Positions 1 to 10,400 of a stretch of DNA of 64,000 bases are shown piece after piece. A program made the translations under genes and the position numbers. Numbering within the stretch: position 1 is the stretch's first letter; the number at the start of each line of letters is the position of its first letter. Source of the stretch: Ypsolopha sequella. Taxonomy: Eukaryota > Arthropoda > Insecta > Lepidoptera > Ypsolophidae. A model generated the notes under the pieces. The model ran no database searches and had not been told where the DNA came from. It saw only the letters and a list, made by a program, of their open reading frames with translations. The stretch covers positions 467,001 to 531,000 of the forward strand of contig CAKOHE010000025.1 in NCBI GenBank assembly GCA_934047225.1. The letters run 5' to 3'.

Positions 1-44
1 GTCAATAGTAAAATTTTGCCTGAATGCCAATAATATAAAGCATA

Positions 45-2834
45 TCATGTGGATTTTTGTAGTGCGAGTAAGTAATTTTTGTACTTACTTTTAAAAGAGT
101 ATTCTGTTCTTATATCAATAAATGGAGGTGGAAGATTATTCCAGCATTTCGAGGATAGATAACGAAAACTACCTCGAAATGCAGCACAATGATGCTTTGG
201 CACTTTGAGCTTGTGTGCCGATCCCCTGGTTCTGGGTTGGTATGAAGAAACCCAAGTTAATTTTTCATAGAGGTACTCTGGCGACCTGTTTTTTATTACT
301 CCGAACAATAAAGTTGCAAAGTAAAGATCTTGCCTAGCTGACATTTTTAGAATATTTGCATTGTTAAGATAAGGGGATACATGTTGACGAGGTGGGATAT
401 TAAAGCAATACCTGGCACATGCATTCTGAACGCGCTGAATAAGACGTTGTGACTTGATCATTAAACAAGGGCCATAAACAGAAATGCAATAGTTCAATTT
501 TGATAAAATTATAGATTCACAAAGCCTAATGCGCATTTCAACGCTCAGATAGTTACGAATCCTATACAACACTTTTAATCTGTAGAAGCAATTACGCACT
601 AGCTCTAGAACATGGGTTTCAAACCGAAGCTCACCATCCATGTGAAGGCCAAGGTTACGTGCTGCAGCTACCTGCTCAACACGTTCACCCATAATAGATA
701 TTTGCGGTTTCATTTCAGAGACTGTCCGAATTTTCAACTTAGTCCCCAATACCATATACTTTGATTTACTCGGGTTAAGTACAAGCTGTTCTACAGCTTG
801 ATTAACACTGTTAGTATGAAAAGATATATATATTTGAAGGTCATCTGCATATTGATGGAATTGGCAATTGACTATACTATTAGTAACGTCCGAAGAGTAT
901 AAAATAAACAGCAGAGGGCCAAGTATGGAACCCTGGGGGACGCCTCTGCCTATAGGGTTTATCTGAGAGTGAATATTTGACCCATCCTGCTTGCTAATTT
1001 GCACGACCTGATTGCGTTTACTTAAGTAGCTAACAATCCAGTCCACAGACGATCGACAAAATCCGTAATAAGTAAGTTTTGATAGAAGTAGACTAATATT
1101 GATAGAATCAAAAGCCCTAGAGTAGTCAAGTAGTGTAAGAATTGTTACCATTCCTTCATTTTGAGCACTAAGTATGTTATCTACCACATCGAGCAATGCA
1201 GTAGATGTGCTACGTCCTTTTCTAAACCCTGATTGTCGTAGAGGGAGTATATTATTAGTTTCTAGGTAATAAGCCATTTGATAATAGACAATTTTTTCTA
1301 GTATTTTGGATAAGTAAGGTAACTGGCTTATAGGTCTTAAGTCCTTAACAGAAGCGGGATTATTGATTTTTGGTATTGGCTTCACTAATGCTGTCTTCCA
1401 CGACTCAGGAAATATTCCACTAGTCAGTGACTTATTAATTATTGCAGTTATGGCACCTAATGTTTCTGGAAGCGTCAACATCATCATTTCCATGCCAATC
1501 TGATCGACTCCCTTAGCTTTGGATTTAATTGCAAGAATAATTTTGGCTACATAAGTTTCATCCACCGGTGACAGTTGGAATGTGGAATCGCTATGTCTAT
1601 GGTGTTCATAATACGTCAACTGAGAAATTGTCACTTCATTTGAACCATACACGTTTAGGAATTGTTTATTGATTTCGTCTGGGTCATTAAAATGTTCAGG
1701 TAATTCCTTACTGCTTTTAAAATCCGGTAACACTGAGTTTTTTAGATTTTTCCATAGAACTTTAGAATTATGTACATTATTGTTAATAAATTGTTCAAAA
1801 AAAGCTTTCTTTTCATAGTAAATGCTAGTATTAACAAGTCTTTTTAATGTTTTGTAGTCTTCCTTGCGTTTGTCTGTTTTAAACTTTCTATAACAAGCAT
1901 GGGCTTCGTCACGAAGTGTCATCATATACCGAACGTTACTGGTTAGCCATGGAGTAGGTTTATCTTTACTGAGTACTTTTTTTACTGGTGCATGCGTATC
2001 GAACAACTGAACTATCCATGAACTGAAATAGCAAATCATATCATCTACTTGAGTTAATGAGTTTAAGGATTCCCAGTCTATACTTTGTAGGTCTGAATTA
2101 AATCTTTCGATATTTAAAGATTTAATTGGTCTATAAAAAACCCATCTAGGTGTTCGTTTAGGCTTAGTAATCTTGAGATGTGCATATATTAAAGCATGAC
2201 CTCTGTCCTTTGTAAGATTAATAACCACACTTGTAACAGTGGCGTCAGTACAAATCAAGTCTATAAGCGTTGCACTCGTGTCGGTAAAATGAGTGGGTTC
2301 AGTAACGTAGTTTCTAAGGTTTGTATAGTTTAAGAAATCATTAATGCGATTGGACTTACTATTAATTTCCAACAAGTCAACATTAAAGTCACCCAGTAAA
2401 ATTAGTCGGTCATAGTGTGCAAAAGACGCTATAGATTCCGTTAAGGCGTCCAAAAAAGCATCTATATTTACCCATTCAGGTCTGTACGCAGTACCCATAA
2501 TTATTTTAGTAGAATTGATTCTTAGCGATAACCACGTTTGCTCAATGTCACTACAGCTTGACGGATGAGTCACGGTGCGTGCGATGACCCCACGGAGTAC
2601 ATAAAACCCGACCCCGCCTCCTGATTTCTTCTTCCCGGGGCGTCGTGGTACATGACGTAGGCGGTAACCTGGTATAGATGGCGCCTTAGCGTCCTCACCG
2701 TCCTTTAACCACGTCTCATTGATAGCCATAATATCCGGTTTATGGCGTTCTAAAGAAGCTTGAAAATCGTCGTGACCTGTCCCTAGAGAACCTGCATTAT
2801 ATAGGCCAACTTTGAAATATTTTTGCTTACTCAT
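45..2834 (-). CDS. LINE-A ORF2: apurinic-like endonuclease plus reverse transcriptase, internally deleted
   Basis: This is a 929-aa open frame of a non-LTR retrotransposon. The N-terminal endonuclease shows NETWL (about residue 39), LLGDFNVD (about 148) and a His-Ala-Leu end motif (about 212). The reverse transcriptase shows RPISQLPYLSKILE, the catalytic-Asp box DYSRAFDSI (about 575), GVPQGSILGPLLF (about 631) and YADDLQIY (about 661). The C-terminus has the LINE 'thumb' segment ending in CWNNLPPP. Between residues about 683 and 684 (near 781-790) AVEQL runs straight into VLNPSKSKY. About 20 residues, including the usual Trp-containing stretch, appear to be missing in frame, so the enzyme is probably dead despite the open frame. 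The ORF pattern suits the CR1/L2/Kiri group, but the clade is inferred. LINE-E at 52.3-53.5 kb is a relative. The 3' UTR lies left of the window. Confidence 0.85.
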   Translation of the reverse strand: MSKQKYFKVGLYNAGSLGTGHDDFQASLERHKPDIMAINETWLKDGEDAKAPSIPGYRLRHVPRRPGKKKSGGGVGFYVLRGVIARTVTHPSSCSDIEQTWLSLRINSTKIIMGTAYRPEWVNIDAFLDALTESIASFAHYDRLILLGDFNVDLLEINSKSNRINDFLNYTNLRNYVTEPTHFTDTSATLIDLICTDATVTSVVINLTKDRGHALIYAHLKITKPKRTPRWVFYRPIKSLNIERFNSDLQSIDWESLNSLTQVDDMICYFSSWIVQLFDTHAPVKKVLSKDKPTPWLTSNVRYMMTLRDEAHACYRKFKTDKRKEDYKTLKRLVNTSIYYEKKAFFEQFINNNVHNSKVLWKNLKNSVLPDFKSSKELPEHFNDPDEINKQFLNVYGSNEVTISQLTYYEHHRHSDSTFQLSPVDETYVAKIILAIKSKAKGVDQIGMEMMMLTLPETLGAITAIINKSLTSGIFPESWKTALVKPIPKINNPASVKDLRPISQLPYLSKILEKIVYYQMAYYLETNNILPLRQSGFRKGRSTSTALLDVVDNILSAQNEGMVTILTLLDYSRAFDSINISLLLSKLTYYGFCRSSVDWIVSYLSKRNQVVQISKQDGSNIHSQINPIGRGVPQGSILGPLLFILYSSDVTNSIVNCQFHQYADDLQIYISFHTNSVNQAVEQLVLNPSKSKYMVLGTKLKIRTVSEMKPQISIMGERVEQVAAARNLGLHMDGELRFETHVLELVRNCFYRLKVLYRIRNYLSVEMRIRLCESIILSKLNYCISVYGPCLMIKSQRLIQRVQNACARYCFNIPPRQHVSPYLNNANILKMSARQDLYFATLLFGVIKNRSPEYLYEKLTWVSSYQPRTRGSAHKLKVPKHHCAAFRGSFRYLSSKCWNNLPPPFIDIRTEYSFKSKYKNYLLALQKST

Positions 2835-3567
2835 GACCGGTACTAGTACCGGCTTTACAAAAAAAATACGTTGGTTTATAATATCTTAAACTCATTTTAA
2901 AATAAAAAAATAATGCAGTGTATATATATAGATAATAGTACACGTAAATAAGTATAGCTTGAATATGGTTTAGTTGCTTGTGTCTTGTGTGTGTAGTGTA
3001 AGTTGGTTTCAACAGAAACAGCGCCACCATGCCCGAGTCACGGACATTAAGCAGAGTGCAGTCACAAAAGTAATTTTCACCGTTAGTAAATCCAGCCGCG
3101 ACACATCCCCACCACAAGTTTCTTGACTTGTACAGACTACCATTAATTGAATGGCGAGAATAAATTAGAATTAACTTAGGATTATTTATAAAAATACAAA
3201 TCACATAGACATATAGAAACAAAGGCATATTAGGACACACATTTATCAAAATTAAATAGCATAACAATAATACTAGCACAAGAAAAAATATAACAAAATT
3301 GATGGCAGATACTTTTACAATTTCTAAGGCTCGTTTATTACCATCGTTTACGTTTACCACTCCTATGTAAACACAAAATAAGAGTTTAATTGTACCATAT
3401 CGCGCAGGTTGATAAAACGAGACAACTCCAGGGTTCAGTAAATAAAAATATAGGTAGATAGTGATGCACAATAACACATAGTATCTGGGATTTGTAAATT
3501 TTACCTGACACATTCTATGAGATTGAATTAGACTATTACTCACAAACGTCAGCATTACCAAAAACAC
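2827..3567 (-). CDS. Hydrophobic 246-aa ORF upstream of LINE-A ORF2 (uncertain)
   Basis: This open frame lies directly upstream of ORF2 on the same strand. Its stop overlaps the ORF2 start in ATGAGTAA (TAA of the first frame, ATG of the second). The translation has two clear hydrophobic stretches (YVLLCITIYLYFYLL and FVIFFLVLVLLLCYLILI) and Tyr/Phe-rich AT-driven composition, with no PHD, CCHC or esterase motif of known LINE ORF1 proteins. It may be a genuine first ORF coupled to ORF2 by stop-restart, or simply 5' UTR that happens to be open. I favour UTR. Confidence 0.25.
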   Translation of the reverse strand: MFLVMLTFVSNSLIQSHRMCQVKFTNPRYYVLLCITIYLYFYLLNPGVVSFYQPARYGTIKLLFCVYIGVVNVNDGNKRALEIVKVSAINFVIFFLVLVLLLCYLILINVCPNMPLFLYVYVICIFINNPKLILIYSRHSINGSLYKSRNLWWGCVAAGFTNGENYFCDCTLLNVRDSGMVALFLLKPTYTTHTRHKQLNHIQAILIYVYYYLYIYTALFFYFKMSLRYYKPTYFFCKAGTSTGHE

Positions 3568-3569
3568 GT

Positions 3570-3753
3570 TCCAGATCCGTCAATGATCTCAGTAAAAGCG
3601 CCGGAGCAGCTTCCTCCTTTCTGGCAAAAATCTTTCCCTTCTTTGTCCAGACAAATTTAAAATTCTTAGATTTGCGCATCTCCCTTGCTTTTCCAAATAG
3701 AACCCTGCTCGAAGGACCAGAAATTTTCGAAAACGGACTCGAAGGACCAGAAA
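3570..3753 (-). promoter_or_regulatory. BEL-0 leader with duplicated primer-binding-site sequence
   Basis: Next to the LTR, the plus strand carries CTCGAAGGACCAGAAA twice, at about 3708-3723 and 3738-3753. In element sense this is a TGGTCCTTCGAG primer-binding site, once 3 nt from the LTR edge and again 30 nt further in. BEL-2 has the same TGGTCCTTCGAG immediately inside its 5' LTR, which supports the assignment. The site is complementary to a tRNA 3' end terminating in CCA; I could not name the tRNA. Confidence 0.6.
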
Positions 3754-4156
3754 TGTAACCGCGAGGTTACAGGAATGCAGAGCAGACGGGATTTGAGGAT
3801 GTGAGCAGACAGATTGGAAAAGATTGTGAGTGAACTGACCTTTGTTCTGGATGGTTGTGGATGGGCCGACGAATGCGCCGCGTGGCGTCCCTCCTTGTTG
3901 GGCTGATTGAGCTGGCGCCTTGGGCAGGGATGAGCAGGGGTGTCTTGGTTTGTGGAGTAATTTGAACACAACACTGGTATTAGCACAAGATACGCGAGAT
4001 TTGTTGCATCGGCGGCGCGAGTGTGCACACGTGAGTTTCGGGAGACGTCTCGCGCGGAACAGAGCGAGCGCTGGCGTGCGAGTTGGCGCCAGGCGCTGTG
4101 TCGCGAGTTACTCATGCGCATGCGCGTGCGTATCCGTCACGCTCGTGGCGTGAACA
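3754..4156 (-). repeat. BEL-0 LTR (403 bp)
   Basis: The LTR starts TGTAACCGCGAGGTTACAGG and ends GTGGCGTGAACA, the same termini as the two BEL-1 LTRs. The interior is alignable with theirs but has many substitutions and small indels. In element sense it is the 5' LTR. The terminal 18 bases form a small hairpin (GTAACC GCGA GGTTAC). The flanking base on the right is the zinc-finger repeat, in the linker codons for TGEKP. Confidence 0.85.
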
Positions 4157-4818
4157 CTGGTGAAAAGCCGTATAAATGTGATACTTGTGATTGCCGGAGT
4201 GCACGAAAGATTAGCTTACAGAATCATATTATGAGAACACATACTGGTGAAAAGCCATATAAATTTGAGGCTTGTAATTACCGATTTAAAGTCAAAGACC
4301 ATTTAAAGATACACATGAGAACGCATACTGGTGAAAAGCTGTATAAATGTGATACTTGTGATTACCGGAGTGCACGGAAGATTAGCTTACAGAATCATAT
4401 TATGAGAACACATACTGGTGAAAAGCCATATAAATGTGAGGCTTGTAATTACCGATTTACGTGCAAAGACCATTTAAAGATACACATTAGAACGCATACT
4501 GGTGAAAAGCCGTATAAATGTGATACTTGTAATTACCGGAGTGCACGGAAGATTAGGTTACAGAATCATATTATGAGAACACATACTGGTGAAAAGCCAT
4601 ATAAATTTGAGGCTTGTAATTACCGATTTACGTGCAAAGACCATTTAAAGATACAAATGAGAACGCATACTGGTGAAAAGCCGTATAAATGTGATACTTG
4701 TGATAACCGGAGTGCACGGAAGATTAGCTTACAGAATCATTTTATGAGAACACATACTGGTGAAAAGCCATATAAATGTGAGGCTTGTAATTACCGATTT
4801 AAGTGCAAAGACCATTAA
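4157..4818 (+). pseudogene. Zinc-finger ORF fragment 1
   Basis: Fingers run in frame from the BEL-0 LTR edge to TAA at 4816-4818, where the TTA Leu codon of a type B finger has become TAA. Two type B fingers have lost their first zinc ligand (YKFEAC instead of YKCEAC), and the first B finger reads FKVKDH in place of FTCKDH. The open frame extends upstream into the LTR (ATG at 4021), but that is an insertion artefact. The original 5' end of the array is not in the window. Confidence 0.75.
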
Positions 4819-5679
4819 AAGATACACATTAGAACGCATACTGGTGAAAAGCCGTATAAATGTGATACTTGTGATTGCCGGAGTGCACGGAAGATTAGCT
4901 TACAGAATCATATTATGAGAACACATACTGGTGAAAAGCCATATAAATGTGAGGCTTGTAATTACCGATTTACGTGCAAAGACCATTTAAAGATACACAT
5001 TAGAACGCATACTGGTGAAAAGCCGTATAAATGTGATACTTGTGATTACCGGAGTGCACGGAAGATTAGCTTACAGAATCATATTATGAGAACACATACT
5101 GGTGAAAATCCATTTAAATGTGAGGCTTGTTATTACCGATTTACGTGCAAAGACCATTTAAAGTTACACATTAGAACGCATACTGGTGAAAAGCCGTATA
5201 AATGTGATACTTGTGATTACCGGAGTGCACGGAAGATTAGCTTACAGAATCATATTATGAGAACACATACTGGTGAAAAGCCATATAAATGTGAGGCTTG
5301 TAATTACCGATTTACGTGCAAAGACCATTTAAAGTTACACATTAGAACGCATACTGGTGAAAAGCCGTATAAATGTGATACTTGTGATTACCGGAGTGCA
5401 CGGAAGATTAGCTTACAGAATCATGTTATGAGAACACATACTGGTGAAAAGCCGTATAAATGTGATACTTGTGATTACCGGAGTGCACGGAAGATTAGCT
5501 TACAGAATCATAGTATGAGAACACATACTGGTGAAAAGCCATATAAATGTGAGGCTTGTAATTACCGATTTACGTGCAAAGACCATTTAAAGATACACAT
5601 TAGAACGCATACTGGTGAAAAGCCGTATAAATGTGATACTTGTGATTACCGGAGTGCACGGAAGATTAGCTTATTATGA
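4819..5679 (+). pseudogene. Zinc-finger ORF fragment 2
   Basis: This continues in the same frame as fragment 1 directly after its stop; the first in-frame Met is at 4915. It holds about ten fingers with A/B alternation, broken once by two A fingers in a row. Variants include HTGENPFKCEACYYRF. It ends because 10 bp of a type A unit (between AGCTTA and TTATGAG, about 5673) are missing, which puts the reading into TGA at 5677-5679. This is the only indel I found that shifts the frame of the array. Confidence 0.75.
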
Positions 5680-7000
5680 GAACACATACTGGTGAAAAGC
5701 CATATAAATGTGAGGCTTGTAATTACCGATTTACGTGCAAAGACCATTTAAAGATAAACATGAGAACGCATGCTGGTGAAAAGCCGTATAAATGTGATAC
5801 TTGTGATTACCGGAGTGCACGGAAGATTAGCTTACAGAATCATATTATGAGAACACATACTGGTGAAAAGCCATATAAATGTGAGGCTTGTAATTACCGA
5901 TTTACGGTCAAAGACCATTTAAAGATACACATGAGAACGCATACTGGTGAAAAGCTGTATAAATGTGATACTTGTGATTACCGGAGTGCACGGAAGATTA
6001 GCTTACAGAATCATATTATGAGAACACATACTGGTGAAAAGCCATATAAATGTGAGGCTTGTAATTACCGATTTACGTGCAAAGACCATTTAAAGATACA
6101 CATTAGAACGCATACTGGTGAAAAGCCATATAAATGTGATTCTTGTAATTACCGGAGTGCACGGAAGATTAGGTTACAGAATCATATTATGAGAACACAT
6201 ACTGGTGAAAAGCCATATAAATTTGAGGCTTGTAATTACCGATTTACGTGCAAAGACCATTTAAATATACAAATGAGAACGCATACTGGTGAAAAGCCGT
6301 ATAAATGTGATACTTGTGATAACCGGAGTGCACGGAAGATTAGCTTACAGAATCATTTTATGAGAACACATACTGGTGAAAAGCCATATAAATGTGAGGC
6401 TTGTAATTACCGATTAAAGTGCAAAGACCATTTAAAGATACACATTAGAACGCATACTGGTGAAAAGCCGTATAAATGTGATACTTGTGGTTACCGGAGT
6501 GCACGGAAGATTAGCTTACAGAATCATATTATGAGAACACATACTGGTGAAAAGCCATATAAATGTGAGGCTTGTAATTACCGATTTACGTGCAAAGACC
6601 ATTTAAAGATAAACATGAGAACGCATGCTGGTGAAAAGCCGTATAAATGTGATACTTGTGATTACCGGAGTGCACGGAAGATTAGCTTACAGAATTATAT
6701 TATGAGAACACATACTGGTGAAAAGCCATATAAATGTGAGGCTTGTAATTACCGATTTACGTGCAAAGACCATTTAAAGATAAACATGAGAACGCATACT
6801 GGTGAAAAGCCGTATAAATGTGATACTTGTGATTACCGGAGTGCACGGAAGATTAGCTTACAGAATCATATTATGAGATCACATACTGGTGAAAAGCCAT
6901 ATAAATGTAAGGCTTGTAATTACCGATTTACGTGCAAAGACCATTTAAAGATACACATTAGAATGCATACTGGTGAAAAGCCGTATAAATGTGATACTTG
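5676..7000 (+). pseudogene. Zinc-finger ORF fragment 3
   Basis: An uninterrupted run of about 15 fingers is cut by BEL-1 after the codons for CDTC. It contains a sub-block (about 5905-6430) that matches 4290-4830 upstream and 19918-20330 beyond BEL-1, sharing AGGTTACAG in the A unit and YKFEAC in the following B unit. After subtracting BEL-1, the second spacing is 1710 bp, exactly ten dimers, so higher-order repetition exists above the dimer. The reading frame continues into block 2 because BEL-1 plus one target duplication is 12303 bp, a multiple of three. Confidence 0.8.
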
Positions 7001-7402
7001 TGTAACCGCGAGGTTACAGGAAATGCAGAGCTGATGGGATTTGAGGATGGATGAGGTGACACGGGTAAGATGTGGGAAAAAACGTGAGTGAACTAACCTT
7101 TGTTCTTGATGGTTCTGGATGGGCCGGCGAATGCGCCGCGTGGCGTCCCTCCTTGTTGGGCTGATTGAGCTGGTCTTTGGCAGGGATGAGCAGGATGTAT
7201 TGGTTGGAGTAATGTGAACACGACACTGGTATGAGCGCAAGGTACGCGAGATTTATCGGCGTGTCGGCGGCGCGAGTGTGCACACGTGTTTTTCGGGAGA
7301 CGTCCGCCGCGGAACAGAACAAGCAAGCGCCGGCGCACAAGTCCCTTGGCGCGAGGCGCCGCGGTGCGAGACTACGCATGCGTCACGCTTGTGGCGTGAA
7401 CA
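7001..7402 (-). repeat. BEL-1 3' LTR (left copy)
   Basis: It begins TGTAACCGCGAGGTTACAGG and ends CTTGTGGCGTGAACA. It is GC-richer than the surrounding array. The pol stop codon falls at its inner edge (7372-7374), so the last ten or so pol codons are LTR sequence. Differences from the right copy include AACC/AAAC, CTTGAT/CTGGAT, GATTGAG/GATAGAG and GTGTTTTTC/GTGTGTTTC. Confidence 0.92.
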
Positions 7403-10400
7403 TCCTGGGGGGGCCGGGGCTGCGACTCCTCTTGAGCTGAATCCAACGGCAGCCTGGCTAGCTTGAACACAGGTCGTCGCAGATTTCCATGGGCTGTGTC
7501 CAGATCCACAACTCGGATCACTCCATCCTTGCCAGGTATCGTGCGGAGAATTCTCCCCAACTTCCATTGGAGCGGAGGCAGGTCATCCTCTTTGATTAGG
7601 ACCAGTTCACCCACTTGAGGAGGGGAAGAAGGGGAGAGCCATTTGGAGCGGGTTTGCAGGGTATTGAGGTAGGATCTGGACCAGAGAGTCCAAAAGCGCT
7701 GAGAGAGCGCTTGAATGAGTTGAAAGCGTTTAAGAGCAGATATGGGTCTGTCATCAAAAGACTGCTCAGGAAGAGCGGTGAGCGGACGACCAATAATGAA
7801 ATGTCCGGCCGTGAGAGGTTCAAAGTCCGTAGGGTCGGATGAAATTGGGCAGAGGGGTCTTGAGTTGAGTACAGCCTCAATTCGAGCCAAAAGGGTAGAG
7901 AATTCCTCAAAAGTGAGGTGCTGTTTACCTATCATGCGATAAAGTAGTTGCTTGGTGGATTTTACGTTTATTTCGTGCAGAGCGCCGAACCAAGGCCCTT
8001 TAGGCGGGTTCAGTAACCAAGTAATGTGCTGATTCGCGAGCTTGTGAGTGATTGCATCATTATTTGACCTGAGGAAGTTCTGAACTTCAATGAGCTGATT
8101 TCTAGCACCTACATAGTTTGTGCCGCAGTCTGAGCGAATGAGAACTGGAGTACCGCGACGTGAGATAAAACGTTGCAATGCCGCAAAGAACGCTTCCGTT
8201 GAGAGTGCAGAGACTGGTTCCAAATGAACCGCCTTTGTTGCGAGGCAAACGAAAATACAAAAGTACGCCTTTATGAGTTTCGCGTTCCGCAACGTGCTGG
8301 ATTTAACGAAGAAGTGGCCAGCAAAGTCCGTCGTGACGTGACTGAAAACTGGCTGAGGAGTAACTCTGTCTACTGGGAGATCAGCCATAAGCGGAGCCTT
8401 AGGCTGAGTGTGGCACCGGAAACATCTAATACATTTAAACACGCGGTGTCTAATAATACGACGAGCGGACAGAATCCAGTACTGCTGGCGTAATATGGCG
8501 TGTAATGTGTCAGCTCCAGGGTGGCAGTGTATTTTGTGATAATGGTCTATGATGAGATCTACGAGCGGACTTGAGCTGGGTAGAATGAGTGGGTGTTGAG
8601 CGTCATACCTAATTGACGCGTGAGAGAGACGACCACCGACTCTCAAGAGGCCGTCCTTTATGAAGGGCGAGAGGCGCTGGAGCCGAACGGGACAAACTTT
8701 ATCAGTCTGGATACGATTAATGTCTTCAGCAAACTCATTGTGCTGAACAGAGCGGACCCAGTGCAACAGAGCGTCCCTGCGTTCATTAGCTGTCAACGGA
8801 CCAGAGCGCCGTGCATCTGGGTTGTGCCGACAATTGAATATGAACCTTTGAATACAAGCCGTCACTCCGACGAGCTTGTCAAGTGAGCTGTAGCGAGTGA
8901 GCAAGTCCAGATCGATATCTGGGACTGCTATGTGTGCTGGTACCTTTTTGTGCTTAAGGCCTGGGAGAACATGATGGCCTAGAGCGGGTGGCATCTTGGG
9001 CCAAGTGCAGGTAGGTTCTTTGAGCCAACTGGGTGACCACCAAAGGTCATGAAGTGAGAGAGACTGGGCAGACATGCCTCTGCTTGCACAGTCAGCAGGG
9101 TTGAGGTTTGTGGGCACATGCCTCCACGTATTGCTAGTTGAAGTAGCTGTGAGCTTAGCCACTCGATTGGCCTCGAAAGTCTGTAATCGGTGAGGTGGGG
9201 TATTGAGCCATGCCAACACTATTGTGCTATCTGACCAGCATGTGTGTGTTTGAATGGCTATATGAGCTGACAGTTGGGCTGACACTCGAGTCATGAGCTG
9301 AGATAAAAGGGTCGCGGCTGACAACTCCAATTTCGGGATTGAGAGGCGAGTCTTGATGGGTGCGACCTTGGACTTGCCAATGATTAGGTGTACATTGACA
9401 TGTCCAGTGGTATTGCGCTCATGAAGGTAGATAACGGCACCAAAGCCAGCCTCTGATGCGTCCGCGAACCCGTGAAGTGAGTAAGTAGACGTGGGCTTAT
9501 ACTTACAAATGTGTCGAGGTAAACGGAGGTTTGAGAGCTGAGGAAGATCCTCTGAAATGTGTTGCCACTCTGTGTGGACTTCTTCAGAGATAGGCTCATC
9601 CCATCCTATTTTCAGAAGCCAAAGCTTCTGCAGAAAAATCTTTGCGCGGAAGATGACTGGAGTAACGCAGCCATTGAGGTCATAGAGAGACGCTACTGTA
9701 CTGAGAATGGAGCGCTTTGTGACTTGAGCATGAGTTGGCAGAGAAATGCGATAAGTGAACTCATTAGTTTGAGGAATCCACTGTATTCCCAGAACCTTAA
9801 TGGAATTAGAGTCGGGACTGAAGTCAAAGTCCTTGGGCATGTCGCACTGGTCATCTGGGAACCGTTCAAGGAGCTGAGGTGAGTTGGAGGTCCATTTACT
9901 GAGCTGGAAGCCACCTAGGGCGAGTAACTCGATCAGATCGTTTTGGAGCGACTGAGCAGATTCCACAGAATCTGCACCTGAGAGAATGTCGTCCACAAAT
10001 ATTGATTTGCAGAGGACCTGAGCAGCGTGGGGGTAGCGATGACCTTCGTCATCAGCCAATTGGAGTAAAGTGCGGATGGCATGGTATGGGCTGGACCTTA
10101 ATCCATATGTGACGGTATTAAGGGCATACGTGAGCAGGGGCTGGTCGGGTGAAGACCGCCAGAGAATGAGTTGAAAAGGTCTTTGCTCTGGGTGAATGAG
10201 GATATTTCTGAACATCATTCGGATGTCAGTGCTGAAAACTTGTGAGTGGATCCTGAAGGACATGATAATGTCAACAATATCTTGTTGAAGAGCTGGACCT
10301 GTATGAAGACAATCATTTAAATTGACGCCGTTTGAGCTTTTACAACTTCCGTCAAAGACGCAGCGTAACTTTTCTGATCCTGGCTTAAATATGCCATGAT

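Larger units (their letters stand above)
1..4156 (-). mobile_element. BEL-0: right-hand end of a BEL/Pao element interrupted by LINE-A (left end outside window)
   Basis: A 403-bp LTR (3754-4156) is preceded on its left by a leader with primer-binding-site sequence, so this is the 5' end of a minus-strand element whose body extends left. Most of 1-3560 is instead a minus-strand LINE (LINE-A), which must have inserted into the BEL leader. The element abuts the zinc-finger array at 4157; its target duplication would be CTGGT, but the left copy is out of the window. The LTR resembles that of BEL-1 along its whole length but is clearly diverged, so it is a related subfamily. The exact LINE/BEL junction between about 2850 and 3600 could not be fixed. 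Confidence 0.7.
4157..7000 (+). repeat. Zinc-finger array, block 1 (171-bp dimer satellite-like repeat)
   Basis: About 33 tandem C2H2 finger units alternate between an 87-bp type A and an 84-bp type B. Type A is C-x2-C-x12-H-x4-H with the helix text RKISLQN; type B is C-x2-C-x12-H-x3-H with CKDHLKI. All are joined by TGEKPY linkers. The Pro codon of the linker is CCG before A fingers and CCA before B fingers, a silent marker that the dimer is the amplified unit. One A-A doublet breaks the alternation at about 5365-5520. There is a stop at 4816-4818 and a 10-bp deletion at about 5673. The block ends at BEL-1, whose target duplication ACTTG is 6996-7000. Confidence 0.95.

Noticed and set aside
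7093..7338. Overlapping LTR ORFs as genes
   Set aside because: The same frames occur in both LTRs and shift between copies; they are GC-rich open frames in LTR DNA without domains.
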